A DNA stretch of 64,000 nt from Clavelina lepadiformis (taxonomy: Eukaryota > Chordata > Ascidiacea > Aplousobranchia > Clavelinidae): NCBI RefSeq assembly GCF_947623445.1, contig NC_135247.1, positions 18,292,501 through 18,356,500 on the forward strand, written 5' to 3'. Position numbers and translations under genes: made by a program. This document shows, piece after piece, positions 1 through 13,500 of the stretch. The notes under the pieces are model-generated. The model was not told the DNA's origin. It saw nothing but the letters and a program-made list of their open reading frames with translations, and did no database searches. Position 1 is the first letter of the stretch, and every line of letters begins with the position of its first letter.

Positions 1-172
1 GACGGAATTGATGTCACATCCTGGTCACTGGGCAAAAAGATATTATTCATACTTGTGTGTTAAATCAGATCAGACATTCCAAAGCAGCATTGAGTTGCCA
101 CATTGTTACTGTTTGTATCGTTTTCGGGCAAATCTTCAAGTTTTAATTTGGTGAAAATTCTCAATGAAAGTT

Positions 173-3100
173 TCACCTTGAGTTTATTTTCTTCGGTGGC
201 GTGGCTTCGTCTGGAGAGGCCAATTCGCTATCTGTAAAATTCAAGAAAGAATGAAGCCATAAAAAGCTGACAAGTGTTTGAGCATTATTAAACCACAAGC
301 TGCCCACTTCTACTTCCAAATTTCCAACAATTTGTAATATCGTGGAAAGTAACCGACTTAAAGCTGTCGTTTACCTGATAACACCAGTGATGAGATGGAC
401 ACCTCCCTTTTAACCTTCCCAGGTTTGTCCGACTTCTTGTATTTGGCTGAAACACAACAGACAATCAGCATTTTTATTTTGACGTATTTAGCTCAATTAC
501 GTTAAAGTTAAGCAACCTGGGTCCACTGTGAAACCGTACAAGCTGAAGTCCAGTTCCTGTGTCGGTCGGGCTGGTGTACTCCGCCGTTTTGAAACCTTAA
601 CACTTTCCTTGAGGACTTTCGAGCGACTCTGCTGTGATTGTCAAGATATTATGTTGTTGGTTAGACACATCTCCTACTGCGTTAACCATGCTTAGCTTAC
701 AGGCTATGTTGAATGCTCAATTCTAACCATACCGGCGTTGTAAATTCGATCAAGTATGGCGTCACTATACCTGTCGCGGCTGGATGTTCAGAGAAGATCT
801 TTTAAACTGAGTCTTATCTCCTCTAAGGCCCGCGTCTTTCAGTTCTTGAACGATGTCGTTGATGGTTTTTCGCTACGTGAATGTAAAAAGAAGTTACTCG
901 CTACAGCTACATTCAAATGACCCTGTACCGTTCGTGACTGACCGTGAATATCCTGGCAAGCTTGGGCGGAATAACCGGGACCACATTACCTGCCGGATTC
1001 CTCGAATTCGGGCAAATACAATGAACGATCTCACATTTATGCGAAGGACTTCTCACAGCTGGCATTTTCAAAACCAGACTATCGCTACAATGACATTACA
1101 GCGATACACCGCTACGTCGCATAGCTAGGAAGTCTTTGCCAGTGTTTGCACAAAGCTTGTTCCCGATAAGACATTACATGTTGTTACTATACTAAAGACC
1201 ACATTCCTTAATATCAACTCACTTTCATTATTTCTGCTTCATCTTCTACGGACGATTGCATGGAAAATCTTTGCGGTGAATTGTGCGTTTCGTCATAATT
1301 GTTTGTGGCGTCATCGTTGATTGCGTCACGCTTGCGTAACGCGTCATCAATCGCTTGTGTTTCTTCATGCGAGAGAGCTACCACGTCATCGTGCACGTAA
1401 TCTTGATCATCGGAAGTGGAAACGTCATGCATTTCCTCGTCATTTGAACTTTCGTCTGTCATCGTGACGTCATCATTACGTGCATTCTAGGTGATGAAGA
1501 TAACTTAATATCAATAAAAGTTTTCCCAAATAACTGTTTTTCATTGTTTATGTGAACTTATAGATTAAGCCATATCATTTGTCATGGTTCCATTGTCAGA
1601 CCACAAGTGGGCGCTCCAATGCTTTGTTGCTCATCTTGCTTTTTTACTCGTGTTTATCGCGTCCTGTCGCACACAAGCTTCTGAATTGTTTTATCACGTG
1701 ATACTCATTACGAATCAGCTGACATTGCACCGCAAATTGCTCACACGTCACATCCGAGGACGAAGATTTATTGAGCTTGTATTTATTTGAAATTTTCAGA
1801 TCAGATCAATAATACGTCCATCTTTATACATTTATGTCTATCTTCCATCAATTATTAAAATCTTGGCAGATTCGATTTTAAAGCGGTTCATCTACGAAAG
1901 TTTGCTGTGAGGAAACGAAGCGCGGTGTCCATTTTGACGTTGTGTTAGTGAAAGGTCATATGTCACTTACGTTTGATGTAAGACGAACACTTTTAATCAA
2001 TCAGGCTGTGTTTTCACAAAGCTTACTTGTATCATCGATTATCACGTCATACCTTGTGAGAAGCATCAGAAGAATTGTCGTCATCGGGCAAATTTCCGGT
2101 GATGTCAGAAATCTGTTAAACAAGGCAATAAATTGAACAGAATCAAGGTTTCACGACAGCAATGCAGTGTATGGTCTGCACTAAGGAGAAAAGACGTAGC
2201 ATTAAGAGGAGGTTACCTTGTCGTCATTGGAGGAGAAACTACCATCGTCATCCGGCAACTTTTGAAACACTTTGAGCTCCTAAAAAATGCCAGATTTAAG
2301 ATTGCTGCTATCCGCTGAACATTCACCCAGGTTTCATCGCTAATCGCTGATGGGTATTTAGCGATTGGCTGCAATCTAGATCAACCAATCAACTCACATG
2401 TAAAGGTTCATCCTGGTTCATTATTGTTGTATGCTCATCCAATCGTATCGGTCTTGGGGAAACACCTTTTGTTGAAAATCTTTCTGGTACCACCAAGCGG
2501 GGAGCGCTAATACAAGATATTCAGATTTCTGAATTTAAGTGCAAGTCATTTTGCAATTTTTTCAAATACTTGCGTTTATTTAGACTTTCTAGTACCGGTC
2601 TTTTATGCTGCCATCTAGCGACGAACTATCCGAAGCGCGCGTTTTGCTGACGTCAGATGAATAAGCGGAGTCATCAGAATTTCTTTTATTTCTGCAAATG
2701 AAGTTTAAAAATTGGTCATGACCATATCAAAAATCAATCTAATATTTTCGTGATGAGTGGAATAAAATTTTATTGGACCTGTGAACGTCATTTTGGGATC
2801 GGTTCGGGGGAATCACCTTCTTTTCGTCAACTTCAATTTTATTTTGGTTTATCTGTGAAAGATTTAAAGATAGTTTCCAAGAAAGCACAGATATTGCGTT
2901 AGAACATAAAACTATTACTAAGTTATACCTTTTTTCTCTCGTGCTTGACAGCATTCAACTCTTGGTTCAAAGATTCCAATATTTCGTCATCGACTACGTC
3001 ACAAACCGATCTTGTCTTGCGTATAGAGGAAAAAGAACTGACGTCACCAGATTGACAGTCATTGGCGTCGACCTCGCAAAGGTTTTTCCTGTTTTACAAA

Positions 3101-6100
3101 AATCGAGTTTTAAGTTGGAACGTTTAAGGAGTGATTGAAGCAGTGATTAAGTGAACTTTGACCTACTTTACATTGACGGGTTCAATAGAGTCTTCTATGA
3201 CGTAATTGTCAACGTCATCGTAGCTGGTGGAGAGCATTTGTCTTCGCGCGTGTTCGTAGGCGGTCGGGGAGTCGGAGACGGGAACGTAGGTGGGTTGTTT
3301 CTGCAGCAGCATCGTCACCTTTACTCGCCACCGGAGAAATCGATTTACAAGCACTAACCTTTAACGCTAAGCTCTGACGTCTGCCGGGGAATACCCAGTT
3401 ATCATCAATGACATAATCATCACTTTCGCTTTCCGATCTCGACGAGTTTCTTTCGATTGTTTTGTCAAAATTTGCTTCAACACCAACTGCTGTAAACTTA
3501 AGCTCGGTGCTGAATTCCTTCCCACGTGACTTCTCGTCGTTTTCTGAGTAAGGAGAAAAGGTTCATGATAGTGACGCTATTAAGCATTGTATTGTCTTCC
3601 ATTATGAAATCTTAATACCGTAATATGACGTTAAAAACCTAAAGAATGAGTATCACGTCAGAGCACTGTACACAAAACACATAGAATACATTAAACAGTA
3701 ATCTACTTAAAATCTCGGCCATCGCTGCTTCAATCTCGGCTTCGGCGATAATCTCATCCTTCTTCCAAACACTTTGAATGATGCCAGTCTGACTCGAACC
3801 AGGAACCTGTCGATTGAATGGCGATTACCCTCAGAAAGTGCTTCAATTTATGTTCTTATAATTCTTCTAATATCAGTAAATTTATCTCAGTCGTAGAACT
3901 TTTAACCTGATTTCCGTGTTTCCCCATCGAGTCTGGTTCGAAAGCGCTCAGGCGGTCTGACAATGGCGCCATCTGGCTGCTACTGGGCCGGGACCTTAGC
4001 GAACCTTCGACGTCATGAAATAATAATTAATCGTGTAAGAAAGCTGAAGTTATCAAACGCACATATTTCTTACAAAAGTTTTGATTATTTTGTCACAATA
4101 GCCGGAAGCTATTTTACCAGAAGCGGAGAGCAGGGATTCTATCTCACTGTCGGAGGCATCGGTCATCGTCTCAGCGTCTCTAACGGATGAATACGAGCTG
4201 TTTATTCCAGCGGTAGATGGTGTGCTCTGTTAATAAAAAGCTAAGTCGAATCATAAAAATATTGTTACGTTTTAAATTTTTTATAGGCAATAAGTACAGT
4301 TGATCATGACGTAATTTAAGCAAAACCTTTAAATAACCTCGGTCAGTTCTCTCATAATTCGTATTATGACGCTTTGCTTGTGGTCCTTTAAGTATCTCCA
4401 CATGAGGGCGTCATCAGCTTCTTCCGTCGTCTATAAAAAATTGTTTCATTTCGTTCCTACGTTGGAACTAAAGCTTTAAAATCCTGGCACTTACCTCATT
4501 TGAGGCTTGATGGAGGAGCTTCTCCAGAACTTCTTCGACCAGTTTTAGTGATTCTTTGTCGGAGGATTTTGAGTATGACCCCTTTACTGAGAACATTACG
4601 ACAGAGTGAGTTCTTGTAAGACAAAATTTGCTTAGGTTTGGAAATAACTTGGCTATTAAAGGCAGTAAGCAGTGATTTTCATGAGATATAGTATGTATTC
4701 TTACTCTCATCCAGTTTAGGCACCAGGACAGCGGCTAAGGTTTCTTCAATCTGGGCGCGCAGTGAAGCATCAGTCAGCCGTCCCACTAAAAATTATAATC
4801 CCTTCTAGTTAGAATAATAGGATAAGGAAAATGAGTTTATTAAAATAGGACAAACTTTGCTGTATATTTGGTGTTAGGTTTGTAATAAACCAGCCTAAAA
4901 GCCAACCTTATTACCTTCAGTTTCATTTGAATCTTTGTTAATCTGTAGCAGAAGTTATTTAGAGTTAAAATACTCACTTTTAGTTGAAAATATTACAAAA
5001 AAAGGTACTGCCAAATGACTACTTGGCAAAAGATAATAAGCAACTTTCTCATTCGCAGGAAAATTTATTCTAGATTTTAGCAAAAGGTTTCAATGAAGGG
5101 GTTTCCCCACCAATCTCACCGGAATATCTGAGGCATTTGTCCCTTCCGAGCTTGTCTCATCTGTCAATTGAGAAATTTTTATGCAAAAAAGTTGAACTCA
5201 GAACATGTTTAACTCGCAACAAACTTAAGACTTATCCAGAAAAGTATTTACTTTGCATGCACTAGAATGTCACAGCTCGGACAACTATAAACCAGGGATT
5301 AGACGTTGAGTTATAACTTAGAATTTAAATGATGCTTTACAAACTTTATAGACTTTAAATACAATGCAACGAACAACAGGGTCGACCACCTGTGTGCTTC
5401 TGGTGTGTCCTCGGTGGTTTCTCGGGCGGGGTATCTGAATAGAACAAATACAATAGAAAAAATTAGGCCCTATGTTGCTTAGTGGGTCACAAGGATGTTG
5501 TGGTAAAACGGAGCTTTTAAACATTACCCGTCGAAAGATTTTTTCTTCTATTATAAAACTCCCGAACAATTTTGGCCCCTCCGTGACGCCGAAATTTTCC
5601 CTTCAGCTGAGAGTAAAACCAGTCCAACGTCATCAATTGAATTTGCCTGTGGCGTAATAATCAATTTTTTAGCTACGAGTTGATATCTGCTTTGTCAAAG
5701 TTTACCGACAAGCGGAACCATTTTGCCACTATGGGCGCTTACTCTTATTACATCGCCTTATATTTAATGCTTATCCATTACAGTATCTAATCGACATACT
5801 TGGGAATTATAGTGGTATCTTTACCTCTTATTGCGTCACAGCACTTTACCTTTTATTGTGACAAAACAAACAAAACCAGACGTCATTGGATACGTCATGA
5901 ACGCCACAGGACTCGCTGTTCTTGCAGAAGTAGGACTGGCATAGTCGGCATTGAACCTGGGAAAGAGATAATTGACTCTCATTTGTCGAGAAATATTTTC
6001 AACTCCGAACCACGTACGAAGAATATTGTTTGCGCATTCATTACAGCCAAGGCCGTATTTGTTTGTTGTTTAGAAAGCTGGTATAGTAGGGTTTGAGTTA

Positions 6101-8072
6101 GGGGAAGTGCCGGATTTACCAGCAGCCTATAAGTTGGCTGAAGTCTGTAAGGATTATTAGCTAGTAGAGACCTCCGGCTACAATTTACAATTACAACTTT
6201 TAAACAAATGTCCTCATTCTTAATTGTTTTATGAGCTGCGGAAAATGTGACGTTTCAAATAGTTTCAAACCATAAAAGAACTGGTTACAAGAAACTAAGC
6301 TGAACCTACACACACTATAACCTAATCTCTCACATGTGTCAAAGTATTACAATAATCTTCCAGAGAGCATGTAAATATGGGTAACATAAAAATTACGCTT
6401 TGTGAAAATGTTTTTTTTTAGATGGTGGATTTGAATGCTTAATGCATTGTTGTGTTGATAATAATTAATTAATGCTTGTTACGCAAACTGTTCATGAATA
6501 CTGATGACACGAAATATTGTGTAATTTAAAGCCGGCTGCTCAGCGCGTTTTCGAAGCTGGCCACGCACAATTTCACGGTTGGAAGAAGATTTTGTGGGCT
6601 TTGAATCAAAACCGAAACCATAGAATCTACAGCCATAAACCTTCTTATCGTTTTCATGCATCAACCTCCTGGTTCTTACAGGTATAAGTGAGAATAAGAT
6701 GCATGGTATAACGTTGTTTGTACATAAATATCAACATTCAACATATTATGATGATTCAACTTTCCAGCGCACTTATGCCAGGGTATGTGCTAGTATCACA
6801 CAACGGTCACGTATTTGCCGGTACTGTTGGTGGGTGGTCTCATAACCAAGGTCAGTTGGTTTGTGTGTATTTCCACTTCCACAAGATAGAGATTAGGCCT
6901 GGATTTACTTTTTCTGCGTCTCTACCTTTTAATCTCATTTCACTATTGTAAGTCTTCACCGCATTCATGTTTGCTGAGGTCTAAAACTGTTTTCTTTTCT
7001 TTCACAAAAACAAACACACACACCATGACGCCATGACGCTTACTTCACAGAGTGTGAATGACATGTTAAGGCCAAGTTAACAAAGCGGAAAGTATTTAGC
7101 GATAAAAAGCATTTCTATGCATGCAACAAAGCGTTAAGGTTAGGTACAAAGCGCTTCAGTATTCGTCTTTCTTGTTTCACGTTGCATTGCCGAGGTATTT
7201 ATTTTTAGTAGGCGGTAAAACATAGCGTAGTTTCAAATGTGAATAATTGTTTTTCTCAATCTTGTGACCAGGTTGATTCGTACGTTTGCTTTTTATGGTT
7301 TCAGTTGTCGGAATTGTGAGGTTGCAAAATAATATGCAATGATATTTGCAATTGAACCAATGTTATCGCAATTTACTTTCATCTCAGAAATCTACTGCCA
7401 ACTACGTCCTTTCTTGGATTGCTAATTCCCCAAAGAAGGCTTTTGAGCGGAATGTTTACCATTGAAACGGGACTTTTATAATGAGTGTAATGCTCCGATC
7501 ACCTTTCTTAACTAAATTTGACACTGGTTGAAGGTAGCAACAATCGCAACTTTTTGGAATGTCGTAAAAAATTAAATTTTTGTTTGAGTTTCATGTCTAC
7601 AAAGATCTCGCCTCTATACAGAGACGGCGCAGGACTGTTTGATCGTTACAAAGTTCGTACCAGAAGTACTTTGCTACAGATCGTTAATATCATGATGGCC
7701 CTGTAACAATGGTACAGGAAAAGTTTTAAGATTCTATCTGCGCTGGAATGTTCAATTTCTACCTTTGGATGAAATATCCACATAAAGGTCGTCCCGCAAT
7801 TCACACATTTCGATTGGTCACTCTCCCTCGTTTCTTCTTTTGTGACGTCGTTAAGATGTCTGACGTAATAGAGAAAAGTAAACAATTGAACTTTGTTAGT
7901 GGGAAGACCAAAGTTGGGCTTTTAATCCAACCTGGTTTACTTACTGGGTGGAGTCTACATACCCGAGTCGCTTTGTTTCATTCTTCCTCAGGTCAAAATC
8001 TCTCTGAATCACTTGAAGGATTCTAGATTGCTCGTCTTCAGTTAAATTGCTCAGGTCGAGCTTTCTTCCCAT
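173..8072 (-). CDS. MYRIP/MLPH: Slac2-type Rab27 effector (melanophilin/MyRIP-like), 24 exons, about 766 aa
   Basis: Likely recruits myosin to Rab27-bearing organelles, as Slac2 proteins do. Exons (high to low): 8072-7963, 7859-7763, 5956-5850, 5646-5528, 5434-5390, 5160-5120, 4942-4915, 4785-4705, 4586-4495, 4430-4338, 4226-4118, 3956-3907, 3806-3707, 3543-3359, 3300-3172, 3072-2929, 2852-2817, 2279-2217, 2112-2053, 1486-1223, 872-771, 631-517, 446-375, 231-173. All phases agree; the total is 2301 nt ending in TGA at 173-175. The start [15 protein letters not shown] matches the Slac2 N-terminus. Residues 1-145 form the Rab-binding domain with CVNC, CRLC and CLFC zinc pairs, then [11 protein letters not shown]. 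The rest is acidic, Ser-rich and partly coiled-coil, with no C2 domains, which argues against a synaptotagmin-like protein. The 36-nt exon 2852-2817 and the donor choice at 517 are least certain. MyRIP versus melanophilin cannot be separated here. Confidence 0.85.
5528..8072 (-). other. Rab-binding domain (SHD1, FYVE-like zinc finger, SHD2) of the Slac2-like gene
   Basis: Four exons encode the Rab27-binding module. The first gives the SHD1 helix ([20 protein letters not shown]). The second carries the first zinc pair CVNC. The third carries [13 protein letters not shown] and WFCLFC. The fourth gives the SHD2 helix ([20 protein letters not shown]). The order and spacing match vertebrate Slac2-a and Slac2-c as known from the family. 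Rab27 specificity is inferred from that family. Confidence 0.88.
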
Positions 8073-10509
8073 TGTAACGTTACAATACAAATCTCATTAT
8101 GACGTAATAATCTCTATCATATGAACAAGCTTGCAAAAATCACGTTAGTTTAATGAATATCTCATCCCAAGCGCACATTTTTCATATCAAGCAAACAAAA
8201 ACGCCCAGAAAGCAATCTTCGTTGTCTTTGTGTCGTACCAATAATGCTAATATTGTATTGTAATTATTGTGTAATCGATCACCAAGAAGATTTCTAGATA
8301 CGTTGATAAATTGTAAAGTAACTTTTCTAAGCGAATAGGTTAACCTGACACAACTCGTATATCAGAGCACAAAATGATGACGGAACTAACAACGGTTATT
8401 GTAGGTCATAAAGCTTGCAGGTACGTCATATGCAGAGCAGACGGTTTTATTCCCACGATATACGATGTCGCGCGGCTATCAGCTGATGTCATACAAGTTC
8501 AACGCGTTTACAATCCGTTCTAAAGAATAGATTGATAGGTGGGAGAATACTCGGTGCTTTTTAGGTCGTCTAGACTTGCGTTCTTGCTATTTCCAGTCTT
8601 ATAACTGTGCCTTGTCTCTAATTCAGAGATTTCCGCCAACGCTGAATAAAATAATCAATCAGTTGTATCTTTAAAACTTTCCAAGTCTGCTCTGTGACCT
8701 AGCCTATAGATGCATAGTAAGGACTGGTAAATCTCGTTTCAACTTTGTCGTTTTACCTTAACTATATGCAATGTCTGTTTAAAAGCCGCTTAAACAATCC
8801 TTTAAGGTGTTCTTCCGACTACAGCTACCTACGTGCCCTTCACAACGCAGGTAGAAACTCTTCAAGGGTCGATGGCGAATTGTTTGCTTATGCGCCAAAC
8901 TGCTCGCTCAAGCTCTTCGTCTGCTCAAATAAGAACTAAAGTATGGTTAAAATGGGGTTTCCCCAAACAAGGAAATATAAATTAAATATTGCCTAAGTTA
9001 AAAAAAGATAAAATTTTGAGCACTTTATTTGCAGTCAAGATGATTGTTAAAAACGCTTGTTTTAAGATAATTTCAGTAGGTTTAGGATACTTCATCAATC
9101 GCGGTGAACAGTTTTCTGATATTCTTGCTTTGCAAATCAATTCACAAAATTCAGTTGTTTATCATCAAAAATCAAACTTGTTGACTCGAGATGATTTGTT
9201 TTAAGAAAAAAATTTCTAAAAAATCTTAGGCAGAGCGCAGATGATGTTGAACGCTAAATAATTCTTTGAAAAAAGCAGTTTGCATTTCCGTGTTTCTTTG
9301 GCAATGGAAACGTTCCATAAAGTACAATGTACATGAAAAAGTCAACAAGACAGCAAAAAATAGCCAGAACGCTTCAAAGCTCTTATTTTGACGATTGAAC
9401 TGTTGATGTAAGGTTGGACCTGGTTGGTTGGAGCGACCACCAGAAGGCAGATCCGCATATTAAGTAAGTTAAGTACATGCGATATCTTTTAATTGCTGCT
9501 GGAATTCTTAAAATTCCTACAGGGGCGAGACAAATATTTGAGAGAAGCAAACGACGACGAACATGTATTTCAGACAAATCGATGACTCAACACAAACGCA
9601 GATTGCCGTAAGTCTGAACAATGGAATCTTCTCGAATTTTTGTGTCCGCCGAGAATCAAAACTGCCTTCATAGACACAAGTCACAACTGAGCTGACAATG
9701 AAAGCTTCATCGTGCTTGAGGAATGTGGATTGATTTTGCATTTAACGTCAACAAGGCCCCGCCCTATTTCTTTACCAGCCCTCTATGACGCACTCAATGT
9801 TTATTATTTTTCAGATGTTCACAATTCGCCAAATTTGGGATCACCAGGAAATCACCAATCAAATGAATAAAAAAATGTTTTTCTTTTTTGTTCTCAAGAG
9901 AAAACAAACAAAATTTATGACACAAAAAAATCTCACGGAGAAAATTAAAATAACACAACATTCAGACTTTTATTTACACAAATCTTATTGGGTAGACTGA
10001 CAAAAATATGAAAAAAAACGTTCTAACATTTTGTTATTGTTTTACATTTCTACAATTTGCAGTAAAAGCAACTGCATTTTGAGCCTCAATATGAACGAGG
10101 CGTAATGTAAAAATGAGATTTGCTAGATACCAGTGACATAAAAGTTATACAATAAAGGTTAAAAAGCAAAAAATCATTTTAGCGAAAACGAGGGGCAGAA
10201 CATAAAAAGGTATTTGATATAACTGACCACAAGTAGAAACAATTAATGCAAAGTAAAGGTTACAAAGCGTGAAAATTGATTTATAAATCTCACAAAGTCC
10301 AAGATTCCAAGAAAAGTATACAATAGTCTTTATCATTAATAAACATAGACATAGATGCTGGTATGATAACCAACAGATCATGTTAACGTGATACAATACT
10401 GTTTATTATACGACCTTAAACATTATTCAATCAATTTAATAGTATTAATAAATCTAAGTAGTTTTGTAAAGCTTTCGTCATATGCCGTCGCTAAAGGTAA
10501 GTGTCCACA
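8073..10509. other. Intergenic DNA between the Slac2-like gene and receptor A
   Basis: This holds the upstream side of the Slac2-like gene and the downstream side of receptor A, both read leftward. TGACGTAAT-type sites lie near 8100. The stretch 9383-9741 is open on the minus strand in two overlapping frames, but I see no family motif or splice consistency. No RNA gene was recognised. Confidence 0.5.
10402..10407 (-). terminator. Candidate poly(A) signal of receptor A
   Basis: AATAAA on the minus strand (TTTATT on plus) lies about 105 nt past the stop codon of receptor A at 10510-10512. The hexamer is common in AT-rich DNA, so the call rests on position. Confidence 0.4.
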
Positions 10510-13500
10510 TCATGTCCCAGTTGTCTCGAAGTCCGTGGCAGACGTTTGCATTTCCTAATATTAAAAAAAAACTTTTCAACAACTTAGCGATTGTTGCTGT
10601 ATGTACAGTATATGAATTTAAGTAAGGAAATTTCGGCGTTACACTGTGGACTGGATGTGTAACTTTGGGTTCTAAATCATTAAACCGAGTAAAACAAAAT
10701 TTTTACTTACAGTAACAGCTGTTGCGTTTACCATTCTGCTGTTTGAAGCAACTGATGGTCTAGATGTGAGCTGTAGTCTTTCCAGAACACTCCTTCTGAT
10801 TGCCTTGTTGCGTGCGATAAAGAGAATGAAAAGTGCAAAACCTAAAATTAATAAATGATTAAATTTGAGTGATTTCGTCACAAAAATGCAAAATTAACAT
10901 TCCAATAAACTTACCCTGCAGTGAGTTGAAGATGGTGAATATATAAGCAAAAGCAAGGCTCACATCGCTGCTGTTAAAGATTAAAAATCCAAAGATCCAG
11001 GTGATGCCAAACATCACAAACAAAATGGCAGAAAATTTTAAACGTTGTTTTATTTCTTTTTCTTGTTGTTTTACCTAAATATTAAACGACTTCGTTTTTT
11101 ACAACAAGGTTAAGTTCAAAAAGACTTTGAATTTTCACCTTTACACCAGGTCTTTTCGTCAGAAGAAAGTTGAAAACTGTGTAAACATACAAGATGAGAT
11201 TGCAAGATAAAAGAATTGCAGCTGGTATTATCACCAAATATATCATCATGTCAGGAACTATCCAACATCTAAAGTAATTAAAATACGCTATGACATATAT
11301 TCAAACCACAACCTTGTTTGAATTAACGTTTGGGTAGTACCAAAGCATTCTTACCTCTGTGTGGGTGGTTATACTTTAATGCGCAAATTCCCGACTGTTT
11401 GTTTGTCTGCCTGTCGGCAGTTTTCTAAGCGACGTTACTTAAAACGATTTGTTTGATTTTAACTAAGTCTCAGAACAGTTTGCTATGATACGAAGAATAA
11501 TTTATCAGAATTACTTAAGTTGACGTAACCATGATGTTATTATGGAACGTGCATGTGGAATAAATTCGTTTTTCTGTATAGATTTCATGGTTTAAAATTA
11601 AATCAAATTGTAGTCGTTGTACGAGTGTATTTGTCGTTAAACAAGTAGGTGCTATAGTGAACAACAGTTTTTTTAAAGTTCGTAAAACGTGCAGGAAAAC
11701 AGTTCTTTGTCTTACATTAGATATCACCTGTTTTAGCATAGATCATATGTGTCAAACTCCCGGCCCGCGGGCCACATCCGGCCCGCTTTACAATAAAACT
11801 TGGCCCGCGTAGTTATTTCATACATTGAACTATTTCCGGCCCGCGAGATCATTGTACAGTATAACTTACTTTTTTCAAGCAAAAAACAAGATTATATCAA
11901 ACCGCACAATACAGTAGCACAGTAGTTGCCCCACCATACGATAGAATAAATAGATTTATTCTATCGCTTGTAACCTGGGCTGCAACAGAAGAATAATTAA
12001 AAATAGCCCAGCTAAAACTGCTCTTATTCAGCAGCCTCAGTTAATTAATTTTGGCAAGTCTAATAGTACGGCACCTTTCAATATGGCCAAACTTTCTAAT
12101 GCAATTTCTAATTTTAACTTTCAAATGCATGGTTTCATTTACATTGTTTGATGCAGGCTACCTGTAGGAGGCTACGCTCGTGTTTGACAGAATGTTATTA
12201 CTGCATTTCTGCGTATGAGCTTATAGTTATATAGCGTGCCATACCGTAAGCTGCGTACATTCATTTTTTACATATTCATTGTACCGGTCTACTTTGTGCT
12301 CATATTTGAGAGCGGCTTCTTTAAACACCGAATAATGCAGCACAGACTTAATAAAATATTTTTCAATTCATGTTGTTCCAACTGATTGCGCGGCCCAATT
12401 TCCGTGAAATACACTGGTTTTCCCAAAGCCTTGTTTTCAATAATAAGCCTACTTCGTGGTAGGTAAGCTAAGGTAAGGTAATCATAAACCGAGCTTTAAA
12501 CATCAAACACTTGGTGTTGTTTCATTGCCTGTTCCAATTCATGTACGTTCAGTCATTTATCATCCTTACGGCCCGCGGCGTTAAATAAGTTTTGAGATTT
12601 GGCCCCTGGTGCGATTGAGTTTGACACCCCTGCGCCCTAGATCAAGGTCATGTCATCGCCAATCAGCACTTGCACGACATAAACATCAACTAACCTGAAC
12701 TGTCCTTGTATGTTTGGTGTCTTGTCAGGGTTGACATCATTTACTTGACTCACATACCACTTTGGACTGAGTGAGCCAACTAACACAACCAGAATTAGCG
12801 GCAATCCCCAACCAAGGAACAGGAACGAAGTTAAAAACTTTGTGGTTGAAAAAGTTGTTTGGAAATATATTGGCTGAAAAAATATTAAATTTGTAAAATT
12901 TTGTAGTTATGAAATTTTAAAAAACACCAGCAAAACAGAGAAATGATTTAATTATTAGCATTGTTTTCAAGTGACTTCACCTTGTTAATTGAAATAAAAA
13001 CGTAAACTGCCTGAGCAAACATCCATAAAAATGCGCTGATCAGTGCAAAGTGAAGAGTTCCTGCCACTGCTTTGCACTTCCCCTCATCCGATCTAACTCC
13101 TGGAATTTCACTGATCAGGATTAAAATGTTGAGGAGGAAAAGAGAAAACGAAAGATTTAGCATCAAAATTTTTGTGACTTGTCTCATTTGGACTTTTGTT
13201 GATTTCCTAAAAATAATTAAAGCAATGTTGAAAAATATGTTAAGTAATAACCTTCATAAATATTGAACAGCAAATACAGACCATATAATGAGCAGAGCAA
13301 TGATCGTGCACAAACTTGCAATCGCTGATATTGAACATCCAATATAAGTAAGAATATCAAGTCCTTTGTCATGAGTGAGGTTGCCATATGCCTATTAACA
13401 TGTAAGTTAACTTCTTTCACAATTTATCCTCAAACTACTTTAGACTTTTGACCATATAAGAGATAAAACTCACGAAAAGTGATGCAAAGTTGGTTAAATG

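Noticed and set aside
9383-9741. Two overlapping minus-strand ORFs with hydrophobic stretches
   Set aside because: No family motif, no convincing acceptor or donor, and the two frames would need a shift to join.
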